Below are positions 38,864-49,880 of a stretch of 64,000 nt of DNA, piece after piece (positions within the stretch are counted from its first letter, which is position 1; the number at the start of each line of letters is the position of its first letter). The stretch lies in the NCBI RefSeq assembly GCF_003144195.1, contig NW_020290026.1:62001-126000 (forward strand). Direction: 5' to 3'. The notes beneath the pieces were generated by a model. It saw nothing but the letters and a program-made list of their open reading frames with translations. It had not been told where the DNA came from and did no database searches. Made by a program: the position numbers and the translations under genes. The DNA comes from Ceraceosorus guamensis (lineage: Eukaryota; Basidiomycota; Exobasidiomycetes; Ceraceosorales; Ceraceosoraceae).

Positions 38864-38869
38864 CACGTG
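38864..38869. promoter_or_regulatory. CACGTG E-box in the divergent acyl-CoA dehydrogenase/SWI1 promoter
   Basis: CACGTG in context GGGTCACGTGA, a classic binding site for bHLH proteins such as Cbf1. It lies 288 nt upstream of the dehydrogenase ATG. Function is inferred from sequence only. Confidence 0.45.
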
Positions 38870-39081
38870 AGGACAACGAGCCCTCTACAACTTCCCTCTC
38901 TCTTTCAACGATTTGCCTCTCAGCCGGACGATTAGAAAAGCGAGTCACCGTTCACGCTTCGAAGAGTATCACGCCACCTGTACCATCGCTGGAGCTTGAT
39001 TCGAAGGATTGCTCAAAATTGCTTGTGGTGTCTTAGCTAATCATGTTGACGGTTGCTGACTTCGAGTGTAGCTGGACGGGT

Positions 39082-39087
39082 CACGTG
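39082..39087. promoter_or_regulatory. Second CACGTG E-box in the same promoter
   Basis: CACGTG in context GGGTCACGTGC, sharing eight bases with the site at 38864 (GGGTCACGTG in both). Confidence 0.45.
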
Positions 39088-39127
39088 CACTCGGCTTGGC
39101 CAACAGCGAGAGCGCGCGTGCCGCGGG

Positions 39128-39139
39128 CGCGGGCCCGCG
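39128..39139. repeat. 12-bp all-G/C palindrome
   Basis: CGCGGGCCCGCG is its own reverse complement and sits inside a roughly 40-nt all-G/C tract upstream of SWI1. Confidence 0.8.
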
Positions 39140-39527
39140 TGCGCGCGGGTCGAATTTGTTGTCTTGACTCGTGACTGCTGTTAGTCGCGAGGCTGATGAG
39201 TATGGACCGATGGAAGCGCCATCACGTCTCGCGCCATCCATCTTCGTGCCTATTCTGATTGTGAACCCCCTTTCTTGCGTCTCCTCCTGCGGATTCCTAT
39301 CAGCTTGGACGTGGGCAAGTGCTCGCATCGCCTCAACACTGCATGTTGCAGTGAAGGGCGCTTGGGTAGCAAGTTGGTGATCCAGCTCGCCCACACTTGG
39401 TGCTTGCTCAACAACACGTCGCGACACACCCAAGTCGCGTCGCGGTGTTCAGGATCACAGGTCAGCTGGCGTTAGCTGTGCCACATCCGATCGCACATTT
39501 TCACGCGTTTCCGGCGGCGACGGGATC

Positions 39528-41320
39528 ATGCTGCCATCAGGGATAAATGGGCTCGACCCTGCGCTGCTCGCCCAGTTGGGCTTGGCTCCTCAGCAAGGTG
39601 GTCAGCAAGGCCAAGGTCAACAGCAATCCCTGTACGGTCTGGGGCAACCGCAGATGCCGCAAGGATCCAATCAGATGATCGGAAATGCTCAATTTGGCTT
39701 GGGTGACATGGGCTTTGGTGGTGTGGGGAGCTTTGGTCAGACGATGAATCCTCAGCAGCAGCAGCAAAATCAACCACCACCGCAACAACAACAGCAGCAG
39801 CAGAATCAATTTCAGCAGTTTCAGCCGCAATTCAACCAATTTGGCGCGCTTACGAATCCTGCGGGAGGCATTGGGATGTCTAACGCTACGCTGTCGAACC
39901 TTGCGAACATGTTTGGTCAATCTTCGCAGGGCCAAAATTACATGCAACAGCAACAGCAGCAGCAGCAGCAGCCACAACCACAACATCAGCCCCAGCAGCA
40001 GCAGTTCCAAGCAAATCAGCAGCGGCCTGCATCCGCGCAAGGCCAGCAACAAGGCGGACAGACTGGTCAGTCTCAGCCCTATGGTCAAGCTCAGCCTCAG
40101 GGAGCCCGACCAAACGTGCCTCAGGGGATCAGCAACCCTTATCAATCTTTGCAGGTGAGCAGGCCTCGTGGGCGTCTCGCATTGAACTCTGCAGCCTTCG
40201 TCCGATTCGTCGTATCTGAATTCCTCCATTCTCACCTCTCGACAGGCTCTACAAAGCTCCATGCAGACCCTTCAGCGCCAATGGCAAACGGTCGCTGGAC
40301 ATCCCGACTCCCCACAGAAACAAAATGCGCAGCAACAGCTAGCAACGCAGATCAAAAGGATAAAAGCGACTCAGGCCGGGGTCCTACAAATGATACAGAA
40401 CAGCGGGCAAGCGGGTCAGCTATCAAATTTGAGCCAGCAAATGCAGGCGGCGCAACAGGGCTCCTCCATGCCCACTCAGCAGCAGCAGCAGCAAGCACCC
40501 CCACCGCACCTACAGCATCAGCAGGGAGCACAGCAAGGCCAGGCGCAGCCTCAACAGCAGCAGCAACAGCAGTCATTTCCGCAGCAGCCTCAACAAGCTG
40601 GAACCTCTTCGCAGCCGGGACAAGGGCCGCCGGTGGGAGATGGCGCGCACCACCAGGACCAGCTTGCGGCGTTGCAGGCGTTTGCGCAGCGCCAAAGGAA
40701 TGCTCAGCATCCAAATCAGCCACGCTCGGGCACGCCGCAACAAGGGTTTCCTGGTGCAGCCGCTTCTCAAGGCAACCAACAGCCGAGTCAAGGTGTACAG
40801 GGACTTGCCGCAGGGCCGGCTGGCGGAGCGGCTGCTGCGGGACCTCAGCCACCCAGAGACTTTCTGGGCACGGTGCGGGCGTTCATGTCGTCGAAGGGAA
40901 CGCCTCTACCACAGAACATGTCGATGACGTTCGTCGGGCCATCGCTAAATTCGAGCGAATCAACACGAAGCGTAGATCTGCAAAACTTGTTTGCGTCCAT
41001 CGTGGGGCTTGGGGGCTCAGCAAGAATCGGGACCGTTCCAAACGGCTGGGCTCTTGCAGCCCAGCGCTTGAACCTTGCCACGCATGTCTCGCACTCGACG
41101 GGCATGGCAAATTTGAGCGCAGCAGATATCGCACAAGGTGTGCCACCACCCAACCAAGTGGCAGATCGTCTGATGAGCTTCTACAAAGATCGCCTCGGTA
41201 GTTTCGAGGAGTTCTGGATGCAACGGATGCGTGGTGCGAGTGGACAAGCGCAACCTCAGACTCAGGCCAATCAGCAGAGCGGGCCCGCTGGGGGTCAGCA
41301 GCAGCTGCCCTTGCACCAAT

Positions 41321-41353
<33 letters not shown>

Positions 41354-44197
41354 CTCCCAATGGGCAGTCGATCGTGCAGCCACCATCTGATAATACCACA
41401 TCTCAACAGCCGGCAGGCCAGGCTCCAGATAACGCTAGCGCACCTCTGCAAAATGTTACTATGGCTCAGGCGTCTGCGATGGTAGCTGCTCTCCCCGGAC
41501 ACATGCAACAGCTTTCGGCCATGGTCCAAGCTCAGCGCATCACGCCGGAACAGGCCAGGCAGAGGGCCGCGCAGCTTCAAGCGGCGAGTCAGCGCGCGGT
41601 CCAGCTCGCACAGGAGGGACAAGCTCGTCAAAACCAGGCCCACGCACAACAGCCCTCGAGCACACCGCAGCAGCCTCCGCAATCGACTCCGTCTGGTCAG
41701 ACTATTCAGCAGCAGCAGCAGCAGCTGCAGCAGCCCCCACAGCAGCAAGGCCCGCTGCAGGCACAGATCATGCAGCCGCCGCCAACGCCGCAGAATGCTG
41801 CGTTCGAGCAACAAGCTCAGCTGCAGCGTCCGCAGGAAGCAGTACCCACTGCACCCCCAGGCGGACAAGCAGAGGCGAACAAGACCAAAGCAGAGAGCAA
41901 GCGCCCGGCGAAAAAGCCACGCAAGTCCACCGCTTCTGTTGAATTGGGTCCGTCCGGAGAGGTTCCAGCTCCTCCGACCGTGCCACACGAGTCTGGAGCG
42001 CCCAGCACCCAGACCTCCTCTGGTATGCCAAGCGACGCCGCTGCTCAACAAGCACTAGCTACCCACCAAATTCAGCAAGCGCACGCAGCAATGCAGGCGC
42101 TACAGCACGGAAATTTGAGCAAGCAACAGCAGCAAGGGGCTCTCGCAGCTATCAAGACCGCATTTCCAAAGCTGGATCCACCTACACAGGCTCGTGCAAT
42201 GTCCATCGCGCAGACAGTGACCAGTCAAATTGCCACTCCCCCTGATGCTGATAAGTCTGAAGGAGGCGCACCCGCAAGCGCCGATGCCGGGCCAGATGTA
42301 CCGCCGTCGTCTCTCGCTGACGCTGTCCGACAGCAGCAGGCGAAGCAGGCAGCTACAGGTGGTCCTCAGCTGGCACCAGGGCTTGGTAGCGCTGCCGCCG
42401 CAGCTCTAGCCGAAGTGCCACTCTCTGCTGCAGACGTCAGCAATCAACGTCCCTTCTACAAAATCGAGTATATGCCTATTAGACGGGATCTCAAGAGCTT
42501 CGGTGGATGGGATCTGGACCACATACAAGATGCGATTGGAACGCAGCTCGAGGGTAGAGGCAAAGTACCGAGGCATGTACGCGAACTAGGTGAGTTGAGG
42601 TCGGCAGCTTGGTTTGCCGGGGCTTTGAGCTCCAAGCAAAGGCTCAAACTAACCTTGCCTTCCATCCGCAGGTCACGTCGATGTGGGCGGCCTGACGATG
42701 TCACTGCGCAGCCGCCTGGAGATTGAAGTGGCCTATGCTTTGAATGCACTGCGCATTCTGTCGTCCGGAAGCGGATCATCCTCGCAGGTGGATTTCATCT
42801 TTCCGCTAGGCTCATGCGACGATCTCCTCGACGAGCTTGTGGAGCTGCTGGAGGATTCTGTGCTCGGCCGCAGCGACGAAGAGCTGGAGCTCCTCGCCGA
42901 GCGGCCCCGAGACGACACTCTTTCCCTAGCCTCAGATGGTCCTACCTCTCCTGGTCTTTCCCACCGCGAGTGGATAGACGCTGTGTTGGAAGAACAGCAA
43001 GAGAATCAAGTCTGGCGCCGCAAGCGCTTGCAAGGAGCGGCATTAAGCTCTGGCGATGCCAATACGTTCCGCCTAGACGACCACTCCGACAGTGATGAGG
43101 AAGTACTTGCCGTTGAAGAAGACGCAGACGGACTATTAGACCTGCGTGACTCTGCACAAGACGTCGATGCTCGAAGCGCCAATGAGCGACGTGCCAATCA
43201 TTTTGCAGCTACCTCGATTGCCGTCTTGGAGATTCTTCGCAATCTTGCAATGATGACCGAGAACAACGTCGTCATCGCCGAGCATCCACGAGCACTCAGT
43301 CTGCTTGCGCGCATCTGCTCTCTGACAGATGCTCAAGTCAAGAGGCGCTTCCGTCAGCGCTTGCCGGAAGTCTCACAGGAAGACGAGGAAGAAGAAGTCG
43401 AAGGTGAAGTTCGGACAGTCTTGACCCTCACTGAGGCATTGCGAGTGCGGAAGGACATTCTTGAGATTATCGCAACACTCGCCTGTGATCACATTCGTCT
43501 CGCCAGCTTAGGTCCCTCTGCATCAGTCGCCCTATTCGAGCTGATCGCAGGTTTCATAGTCGATGCTGGGGACATTGAAGAGAAGTCTGGAGGCGTCTAC
43601 GATCAACACTCGTCCACTCAACCAGTCGCTAGGAAAGTGCCTCAACACGCGGACATCGCCCTAGAGGCCTTCTCGCGCTTTGCTCAACCAGACGAGAACA
43701 GGGAAGTTCTGAGCGCTTTGCTTTCCTCTTCGAGGGTTCTGCAATTCACTCAAGTTCTCGTCAAGCTGCTACCAGTGTCGGATCTGGATTTTCAACTAAT
43801 GAGGACAGAACCGCGTCTAGCATACAACGAGAGGCTGGCCATGAGTCTCTACAACATGTGCTTCTTGGCACCACCAAAAGTGAAGAGCGTGCTCCGAAGC
43901 ACGCCCGGCGTCATCAAGGTGTTGTTCCGTGTCATCAATCGACTGGCTTACATCAGCACCGACTTCAGCATGAACCCCTTTGGCACCCTCATCGCAAGGC
44001 TTGTGGAAGCGTTGCGTCTCATTTCAGACGCCGCAGACTCGTTTGCGGCGGCAAGCTTTGGCGGACCAGCGTCGCGTCAGAGCTCCGCTGGCTCAGCCGT
44101 CCTGATTGAAGACCTGATGAACGTGCTCGAGATCCTCGCTTTCCAGGGCATCGACCCCGTCATTGTATCTGAGCTAGAGAGTATGATACATGCGTAG
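39528..44197 (+). CDS. SWI1: SWI1-type ARID subunit of the SWI/SNF chromatin remodeller
   Basis: Three exons (39528-40154, 40246-42589, 42672-44197) join in phase to 1498 residues. The first ~400 residues are rich in Gln, Gly, Asn and Pro, with runs of up to nine Gln. An ARID/BRIGHT DNA-binding domain starts near residue 414 (RDFLGTVRAFMSSKGTPLP, DLQNLFASIVGLGG, GWALAAQRLNL). A second Q-rich stretch with another nine-Gln run follows. From about 944 the conserved SWI1 C-terminal module begins (KIEYMPIRRDLKSFGGWDL, LGHVDVGGLTMSLRSRLEIEVAYALNAL, LGSCDDLLDELVELLE). It continues as helical armadillo-like sequence to the end. This order is diagnostic of Swi1/Sol1. The nuclear complex uses ATP to move nucleosomes at promoters. 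The long CAG/CAA tracts may vary in length between strains. Confidence 0.94.
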
Positions 44198-44313
44198 CTG
44201 CGCTACTGGTGCGCATCGTTCAGAAATTGTAATGTAGTCTCATGGTGCCCATCTGGCGAGCCCTGCCCTCGGCCTTGCGAGGAAGCGTCTGTGTATGTCC
44301 ACCGGACGCGCCT

Positions 44314-46488
44314 TCAAACTCCCGTCTTCTTGCTATGTTCGGCAGCTACGTCGGCAGGAATCTCGAGACCTGATTGAAAGATCTGAGAGCCCCAGGTGAC
44401 GAACCGGTCCTTGAACTCCGCATACTTTATGGCGGTGGATCTTCGAGATCCAGTATGTATGAGGGAGACGCGCCTGAGGTAGCCCATGCTTTGGGCTGCC
44501 CTGAGCTCCTCATGGTACCCTGAATCATCTATGCCGCCCAAGTAGATGTGTTTGCAATCCGAGTCTAGCATAAGATCAGCAAGATGCGTCTTTACCTTCA
44601 GATCGGCCGCTTGAGGCTCCCTGCCAACCTCGGCGACGATGTTCAGCGGTCCATTTTGGCTGATCTCGGAGTAAAAGTCCAGGACGTCTCGGATTTCGTA
44701 GCCGAAGTGCTTGTGCGATGCCAAACTGTTGTAGAGCGCTATGAAGACCATGATCCTCAAATGACAGTCCTGGCCAAGCTGCGGTACGCGCGCCTTCAGC
44801 TCCTTGATGACGTCGCGCGCACCTTCCTTGCCTCTCACAACGTACTTGGGCAAGAACCGGCAGTTATCGCCGTCAAGCAAAATGGCGGCGTAATGACGAC
44901 CTCTTTGCAAATCCTTTTGCAAAGGCGTCAAATGTCCCTTGAGGTAGCTGTCGATCTTTCGCAGAGCGGGTTGCGCGGATGCCGGAGTTCCAAAAATGTC
45001 GGGCAAGAAGCTTGAAGAAATGGGTGCTTTGTGTCGCAATGAAGGGTGTGGTTGATCTTGCTGCGCTGCAGGATTCGGAATGTTGATCTTCGGTCTCTGC
45101 AGCGCCAATTGCATCTCCTCAGAACGAGCTCGAACTAGAAGCTGTGCTTCTTGAGCCATCCTTTCTTCCGCCGCAGACACGCGCTGTGCCTCGCGCTCGA
45201 GGGATTTCTGTACCTCGAGCGAATGTGTCAAGGCAGCTCTCCGTCGCTCCTCTTCTTGCTTTGCTATTTGGGGCGCAGGCACGCTGATACCGGATTCAGC
45301 GCCCCGCAACCGCTGATGAGCCCCAACAATGTCGATGCTTCTCGGAGCGCTCTCCGCATGCAAGTTTTGTATTTGCTTGACACCGTTCAGTACGTCAAAC
45401 CTGCGCATTGCCTCATCCTTGAGAGTCGACACTTCCACGGGCGGTGACGGAGCAACGTCGTCGTTGTCTGGCTTGCCAATCTGTACGGGTCGAAAAGCAC
45501 GGCCTGCTGTGCGTGCCATCCTCGTTGCGATGCGCGTTGCCACGGTGTGAACGCCCATTAAATCGGCCGTAGCCTTGGCTTCCTCCGCCTGGCTGGCAAG
45601 GTACATCTGAGCGAGATTGAAGATGTCCTCGTCATCGTCGACCAAATTCAGAACGGCAGCAGCTCTGACGCCTATCTTGTCGCGCAGATGGCCTCCAGGC
45701 GCGCTTCCGAAAGAGTCCAGTCGTTGCTTCTCGGCACGGATGTGATCCTCGATCCTTTTGTGGACCCGTTGCAGCCTCGACGGGAGGATCCGTCGCACAT
45801 CGCCCAGCTTTGCGGCCGGATCGCGCTCCAAGACTGCTTCAACCTCGCTGACAGTGGTGCCGAACCATTTGGCGAACTCTTTGCGCGACATTGCCAGTGC
45901 TATGTTATTTTCCGTGCTGGAGCGGTGTTCCTTGGTTGCAACGATGGGCTGCGACGCTTGTTGCTCAGTGGCAGCAGCCTTTGAGCGTTTTGAGGGGCCA
46001 GCCACTGCAGCCGTACGTGGCGCTTTGATAAGGGGCTTTGGTCCGGTTCTGACAATAGATCCACTGTCGAGCGCCTGGGATGAGGTAAACTTGGGATTGA
46101 CATCTTGGGTGACCTGCTTGGCGCCTTTCGGCTTGCGTGCCACTCTAGGACCAGCGCGAGAAGAGAAGAGGCGCTGCACAGCAGGCTCAAGCGTGCTCTG
46201 CTTGTGCTCGTGCTGAGCAAAGTGCAGTGAGTGAGGGCATCTCTGACTCAGCAAGCGCATTCTCAAGCCGGTCAGTGGCGTTCGAATGACGCGCTGAGAC
46301 TGTCTGCTCTCGAAGGTCGAGGCGAGATGTGAGGCAGAGCTACCTTCATTCCTCCCACTTGCTCCGCCTGTCGAGAGAAGCGAGCTCGACAAGGAATGGC
46401 TTTGAGTGCAGAGGCCTGTGCGTGAGAGGAGCTGCAGGCCATCTGGCTGGCGGTACAGCCTGGAAGGCGGCCTCATTGAGGCTTGCAA
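44314..46488 (-). CDS. NYN-like (DUF7923-type) domain protein, probably mitochondrial
   Basis: A single-exon gene of 724 residues. The N-terminal ~120 residues are rich in Arg, Ser and Leu and almost free of acidic residues, resembling a mitochondrial targeting sequence. Residues 200-300 are helical (SRKEFAKWFGTTVSEVEAVLERD), and 405-465 is a charged coiled-coil-like stretch. The C-terminal domain (about 530-705) has the pattern of NYN/PIN-like DUF7923 domains: AAILLDGDNCRF (Asp539, Asp541), KYVVRGKEGARDVIKEL, DLKVKTHLADLMLDSDCKHIYLGG (Asp629, Asp644) and DDSGYHEEL (Asp654, Asp655). Clustered acids fit a metal-dependent RNase fold, but catalysis is inference. Relatives often pair this domain with CCCH zinc fingers, which are absent here. 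The first in-frame ATG was used; an ATG four residues later is possible. Confidence 0.8.
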   Translation of the reverse strand: MQASMRPPSRLYRQPDGLQLLSRTGLCTQSHSLSSSLLSTGGASGRNEGSSASHLASTFESRQSQRVIRTPLTGLRMRLLSQRCPHSLHFAQHEHKQSTLEPAVQRLFSSRAGPRVARKPKGAKQVTQDVNPKFTSSQALDSGSIVRTGPKPLIKAPRTAAVAGPSKRSKAAATEQQASQPIVATKEHRSSTENNIALAMSRKEFAKWFGTTVSEVEAVLERDPAAKLGDVRRILPSRLQRVHKRIEDHIRAEKQRLDSFGSAPGGHLRDKIGVRAAAVLNLVDDDEDIFNLAQMYLASQAEEAKATADLMGVHTVATRIATRMARTAGRAFRPVQIGKPDNDDVAPSPPVEVSTLKDEAMRRFDVLNGVKQIQNLHAESAPRSIDIVGAHQRLRGAESGISVPAPQIAKQEEERRRAALTHSLEVQKSLEREAQRVSAAEERMAQEAQLLVRARSEEMQLALQRPKINIPNPAAQQDQPHPSLRHKAPISSSFLPDIFGTPASAQPALRKIDSYLKGHLTPLQKDLQRGRHYAAILLDGDNCRFLPKYVVRGKEGARDVIKELKARVPQLGQDCHLRIMVFIALYNSLASHKHFGYEIRDVLDFYSEISQNGPLNIVAEVGREPQAADLKVKTHLADLMLDSDCKHIYLGGIDDSGYHEELRAAQSMGYLRRVSLIHTGSRRSTAIKYAEFKDRFVTWGSQIFQSGLEIPADVAAEHSKKTGV

Positions 46489-46662
46489 GGGAAAGAGGAA
46501 GCGCGATTAGTGGAGATAGTGCACGATCATGCAGCAAGGGAATGGGGGTGAGTGTTTCGTGTTGCGTGGTGGGTGTATGCGGCTGCATCGAGGATGCGTC
46601 GTCATCAGCACATCGCTAGCTGTGGTTCCTTTGAGGCCTCGGATGATGTTCTCGCCTTGGAT

Positions 46663-46680
46663 AATCGTGAATTCACGATT
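46663..46680. repeat. 18-bp perfect palindrome AATCGTGAATTCACGATT
   Basis: The sequence equals its own reverse complement. Half-sites (AATCGTGA or TCACGATT) recur in other gene-free parts of the window, for example 30467-30486 and 55327-55343. I found none inside the coding exons I read. Confidence 0.85.
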
Positions 46681-46752
46681 TGAAGTTGACTCATCAGCAG
46701 ACTCACGACTCCAAAAGTGGAAGATCACGCGCGGACTTAGATGTGCATTGAG

Positions 46753-46758
46753 CACGTG
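46753..46758. promoter_or_regulatory. CACGTG E-box upstream of the SET/MYND and NYN-like genes
   Basis: CACGTG in context GAGCACGTGACGG, 288 nt upstream of the SET/MYND ATG. Function is inferred from sequence only. Confidence 0.4.
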
Positions 46759-47045
46759 ACGGGAAGTCGAGCCGCGTAAATGCCCTCTGCATACAATCAC
46801 GAATTCAAGATTGATTCACCTTGACCACGGTGGTGAAGTCAAAGGGACCGAAAGACCAATGCGCCGCTCGTCTTCCCCACCACTTTGTACTATGAGTCCC
46901 ACTAGCAGATCGTGCCACGCGCCGCAAGTGCTCCATCTTGATCAAGTCGAGCGAGCAAAGATTGGCACATCGCATCAAGTTGTACGATCACCCAGACCTT
47001 TGCCCGTCGTGCGACATTCCTCGAGCGCGGTGGTGCTGTCTCAAG

Positions 47046-49563
47046 ATGGCGAGCTTCAAAGATCTGAAGCAAAGGCGGGCGCTGAACCGATCGATGCTGT
47101 ACGCGAACAACGCTCGTGCTCTGGCCAAATTTAGTGACGCCAGCAAGTCTGCGGTCGATGAGAAGAATGCGGATGGAAGTACGCCCGATAGCACGCCTCC
47201 GTCTGGCGGCGGAACCACGCAGTACCCAGTCAGGGCCGAGCAACCTGACACTAATGACAGGTCAGTCAGGATGAAGGTCTGTGACAAAATCATGCCTGCA
47301 GACATTCCTTCATCCATACGGAGAGCGTCATCGACGGGTATCAGCTCACTTGAACCGAGCGATACTCTACCGTACCGCCTGGAGGAGAATGAAGCCTTGG
47401 AAGTGCGAAAGACCAAATTTGCAGGCCGAGGCATTTTCTGGGCGCCCCAAGGCGATGAACTTTGCAAAAAAGGTGAAGCACTTACATGGCTTGTCCAACG
47501 TCGTCCGTTTCTTGGCGAGTCCCGGACGCTGAGCAACGGTTCTTCTGCGCAGGTACAACACTGCTCCGTCTTAGGCCGCACATTTCTGTGCTTGGTCAGG
47601 AAGAGGTGGAGTCGCATTGTCATGTATGCTTCGAGCCTCAAAGCCACACTTCGCGCTTTCAAAGGTGCTCAGCCTGTCGGTATGTTCGATACTGCAGCGT
47701 AAATTGTCAGAAAACAGACTGGGCGATTCACAAGACAGAATGCAAAGCTCTTCAAGCTTGGCAAGCGCACGCGAACGCAAGAGATCCACGACCGGACTGC
47801 CATACTCGGACTCTGGCCAGGCTGATATGGAAGAGACCCACGGAAGGCGAGAAGTGGTGGAATCAGCTCGACTCCATGCAATCGAGTGAGTAGGCATTTC
47901 GCCACGCAAGCTCGGTCTCTGCAATGGTCGCGCTGCTGACCTGATGTGCCGTAGATCGTGCTCAAAAGGCCTCAGAGCAAATACAGTCCATCGCCGGGCA
48001 GGCTTACAGGTTGTGTCGGTACATAGGGATTGGAACATCTTCAAGGGCCGAAAGAGAGGAGATATATGAGGAAGAAGCGAATCGACAAAGACTCGCTGAT
48101 CTAGGATTCGACAGCGTACAGCAGCTGCTCGACTTTGTCTGCAAGGTGAGGGCACAGTTGCTTCTGATATAGATGCTCATCCATTCTTCAGCCTCTCTGA
48201 CTCGGCGCCCGCTCGTAATAAGTTCGAGACCAACTCGTTCACGGCGTCTTCCTCAGATCTCAGTCCCTGTGGGCTTGCTGTCTGCCCCACGGCCGCGTTG
48301 ATCAATCACTCGTGTCTTCCAAATGCGGTCGTCGTATTTCCGTTTGGCCCGGGAGATAGTGGGCACACGGCTGGGCCTATGCGCGTCGTGGCCATCAAGG
48401 ATGTAGAGCCCGGACAAGAGGTGAAATCCTTCCAAGACTCCTGGAGCAACTGCTTTGTGGCTGATGACATGTGCAACATTCACAGATCACAACGGCCTAC
48501 GTCGACCTGTCAGACTCGTACACCAAGCGACGGAAGACGCTTTCTTGCACATACAGCTTTGAGTGTAGGTGCAAGATCTGCAAAGTTGGTTCAAAAGCAT
48601 CAAGTCTCTCTGGCAACGCACCATGGGTAGATCCCAGAGACTCGGTTTGGTGCCCAAAGAAGTGCGGTGGTTGGTGTGCCGCGCCAAAAGGTGAGTACCA
48701 TAGTTGCCTTCCTTCATTTAATGCTGCTGCTCACTCTGGTAGCCCTCTCGAGTAGAAGAAGGGACCGGCACATCTACGATCCGATGTCCGGCCTGTGGTG
48801 CATCCTCAACCATCGATCCGAAGACGTTGCGAACGACTGTCGAGTCTGCTCAGAGCAAAATGAAAGAGGCGAAAGAGGCATTAAGTGCTCTTGAGGGTGA
48901 GTCTCTTCTCTACTGCTTTGACAGCCAATGAGGACAAAGGACGCAACCTGTGCTGACAATCGGTGGCGTCTCGTAGTCGACAAAACCATCACATGTCTAC
49001 GAGATGCTGTAGGACTTCTGACTGTGCAGATGCCTCCTTCGGCGTATCCGCTCCTCTCGATGTTGCGCACAGCGTGCGAGATGTTCACGAGCATCGCTGC
49101 TCGCATTGACGTACTTGAAAGGTCAAAGAGCCTCGTCCGTGCCCAGAGCATGGCTACAACCTTGGCGGACCATTACCTGGTGGAAGCGACACGGCTGGCG
49201 ATGCTCGTCTGCACAGGCATGACGGTGTCGAATGGCATCATTTTTGCCGAAGGTCATCCCACTCGAGCCATTGCGCTCTTGACGCTAGGTAAATTGCTCA
49301 TCTCCGACGCTGTAGCCGCCTTTGATGAGAGTGAAGCGGTGGACAGATCCATTTTGCCCAACCCTCCAAAGCTTCCAGCTGTAGGAATGCCGCGTATTCT
49401 GATGGGCCGCAACTTCTTGCTGCAGGCGCTCGAAGAGCTCAAGATTGGATTTGGCAAGGAAAAGGGCACGAGCGGAGGAGACGCGGCAAAACACGCACAA
49501 GAAATTCTGCAAAATCTGGACGCTGAAATGCGGATATTCCAGCAGTCAGGCATGGCTGCATAG
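47046..49563 (+). CDS. SET and MYND domain protein (SMYD-type lysine methyltransferase)
   Basis: Seven exons (47046-47472, 47553-47885, 47955-48145, 48223-48420, 48486-48690, 48756-48896, 48977-49563) join in phase to 693 residues. The SET N-lobe begins with VRKTKFAGRGIFWAPQGDEL. The MYND zinc finger follows (CHVCF, CSACRYVRYCSVNC, HKTEC), with all ligands present. The SET core has KFETNSFTASSSDLSP, ALINHSCLPNAVVVF and PGQEITTAYVDL (catalytic Tyr region). The post-SET cysteines are ECRCKIC, and a further Cys pair set is CPKKCGGWC and CPACG. The C-terminal ~230 residues are helical, TPR-like as in SMYD proteins. The family methylates histones or other proteins; the target is unknown. The ~130-residue N-terminal extension is polar and disordered. 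Confidence 0.9.
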
Positions 49564-49880
49564 CTCCAGCAGCAAGACAAAGGCACACGAGTACGAACAG
49601 GCTGTCGGGCCCGTGCACTCTCAAAGCTCCGTCGTGGTCAAACTTCTCGCGAAGGGTCACGAATCGCAATGACAATCTCAATGGTATTCCAGAGCGAGCC
49701 GCCCGTTTGAGAGAGTGGGCAGGCGCGCGCGTTTAGACGTTTCAGAGTAGTACATGGCTAGTCAGAGGAAGGGACGAAGTAGGAGAACCAGTGACGTTAT
49801 AAGAGACCTCAAGCACGCTGGCTGACAAAGGCAGGGCGGGATTTTGAAATGAAAAGGTGAGGCGTCGTGGGGGAAAGCGT
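49564..49880. other. Convergent 3' region between SET/MYND and sugar transporter genes
   Basis: A 317-nt stretch that should contain both terminators. No other feature was seen. Confidence 0.5.

Larger units (their letters stand above)
38577..39527. other. Divergent promoter region between acyl-CoA dehydrogenase and SWI1
   Basis: A 951-nt stretch. It contains two GGGTCACGTG sites (CACGTG at 38864-38869 and 39082-39087) and an almost pure G/C stretch around 39107-39149 with a 12-bp palindrome at 39128-39139. No supported gene was found. Confidence 0.6.
46489..47045. other. Divergent promoter region between the NYN-like and SET/MYND genes
   Basis: A 557-nt stretch with an 18-bp perfect palindrome at 46663-46680, a related AATCACGAATTCAAGATTGATTC string near 46794, and a CACGTG at 46753-46758. 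No supported gene was found. Confidence 0.6.

Noticed and set aside
39537-40262. A 241-codon Leu-rich frame antisense to SWI1
   Set aside because: It is the complement of CAG/CAA repeats, which reads as Leu-rich sequence on the other strand.
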